A stretch of DNA of 64,000 nucleotides, from contig NZ_PKLZ01000009.1 of NCBI RefSeq assembly GCF_002868715.1, forward strand, positions 62,001 through 126,000. Direction: 5' to 3'. A program made the position numbers and the translations under genes. The stretch comes from Kineobactrum sediminis (GTDB lineage: Bacteria > Pseudomonadota > Gammaproteobacteria > Pseudomonadales > Halieaceae). The notes under the pieces are model-generated. The model was not told the DNA's origin and searched no databases. It was given only the letters and a program-made list of their open reading frames with translations. Each line of letters starts with the position of its first letter. The stretch's first letter is position 1. Below are positions 63,843 to 64,000 of this stretch, piece after piece.

Positions 63843-64000
63843 TATTGCCATTGTTGCTGGCGCCGCTGTTGGCGGCCTTGCTTTGCGGACTGTACCTGAG
63901 GTTGGCGCAGCGCCGCCATTGGCTGGATCAACCCAATGCGCGCAGTTCCCATAGTAAGCCAACACCTCATGGAGGCGGCGTAGGGTTATTATCGGCATTT
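63839..64000 (+). CDS. Glycosyltransferase family 4 protein, WecA/WbpL-type (3'-truncated)
   Basis: The first 54 codons of a membrane enzyme that moves a sugar 1-phosphate onto undecaprenyl phosphate. N-terminal hydrophobic segment (about 2-20) and then DQPNARSSHSKPTPHGGG, the first conserved loop of the MraY/WecA family. ATG 63839 overlaps the epimerase stop (ATGA). The gene runs off the end of the window. Confidence 0.85.
   Translation, partial: MILPLLLAPLLAALLCGLYLRLAQRRHWLDQPNARSSHSKPTPHGGGVGLLSAF

Overview
The window reads as a chromosomal segment of a gammaproteobacterium with roughly 58% GC. Gene order points to the Pseudomonas/Cellvibrio-like branch, and content (a lone outer-membrane TonB receptor, sodium-coupled amino-acid transporters, acyl-CoA/steroid-type catabolic genes) suggests a marine Halieaceae/OM60-like bacterium. 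The order mupP-ubiG-mtaD / gyrA-serC-pheA-tyrA-aroA-cmk-rpsA-ihfB-lapA-lapB-pyrF is the strongest taxonomic clue; the genus-level guess is inference. No rRNA, tRNA, CRISPR array, insertion sequence or prophage was seen.

Layout. 1-7670: type II secretion operon gspE(partial)-F-G-H-I-J-K-L-M-N with tightly overlapping genes; gspC and gspD would lie outside the window. 7708-12671: a 59-aa rubredoxin, a long Xaa-Pro aminopeptidase, and two sodium-coupled amino-acid symporters (NSS and AGCS families). 12680-15916: cardiolipin synthase, a membrane-anchored PtpB-like phosphatase and a class II aldolase-like protein, all on the minus strand. 16009-20800: a BigR/SqrR-type ArsR repressor with two conserved cysteines, a perfect AT-rich inverted repeat upstream of it, and an RND efflux permease with its adaptor. 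20816-28023: a catabolic group (ketosteroid-isomerase-like protein, two acyl-CoA dehydrogenases, two SDR dehydrogenases, an EthD-domain protein) with an HtrA protease and a DUF1499 protein inside it. 28004-31035: HtpX and a small operon of a 62-aa protein, a VWA protein, a membrane J-domain protein and a 118-aa unknown. 31256-34547: msrA and a TonB-dependent receptor. 34548-35299: no protein gene, but a cluster of structured repeats. 35300-48229: housekeeping RNA-modification, cofactor and chromosome-segregation genes (rsmE, rimO, rluA, pdxJ, scpA, scpB, rluB, mupP, ubiG and others). 49850-62781: gyrA through the aromatic amino-acid genes, cmk, rpsA, ihfB, lapAB, pyrF and a ComEA-like protein. 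62901-64000: the start of a surface-polysaccharide locus (sugar epimerase and a truncated WbpL/WecA-type glycosyltransferase).

How the genes work together. The Gsp proteins build the pseudopilus, its ATPase and inner-membrane platform. The aminopeptidase and symporters fit peptide and amino-acid use. The ArsR regulator, operator and RND pump look like a self-contained sensing and export module, possibly for sulfane sulfur or oxidant stress. The acyl-CoA dehydrogenase pair with the isomerase and SDRs fits breakdown of a steroid or similar polycyclic/acyl substrate. From serC through aroA the genes feed serine and aromatic amino-acid synthesis; cmk, rpsA and ihfB continue the classic gammaproteobacterial order, and rpsA has a structured leader that probably mediates autoregulation.

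The least explained item is the repeat cluster at 34582-35284: three tandem 116-nt elements with 32-nt complementary arms, a fourth inverted element with the same core but different, still complementary, arms, and a truncated fifth.
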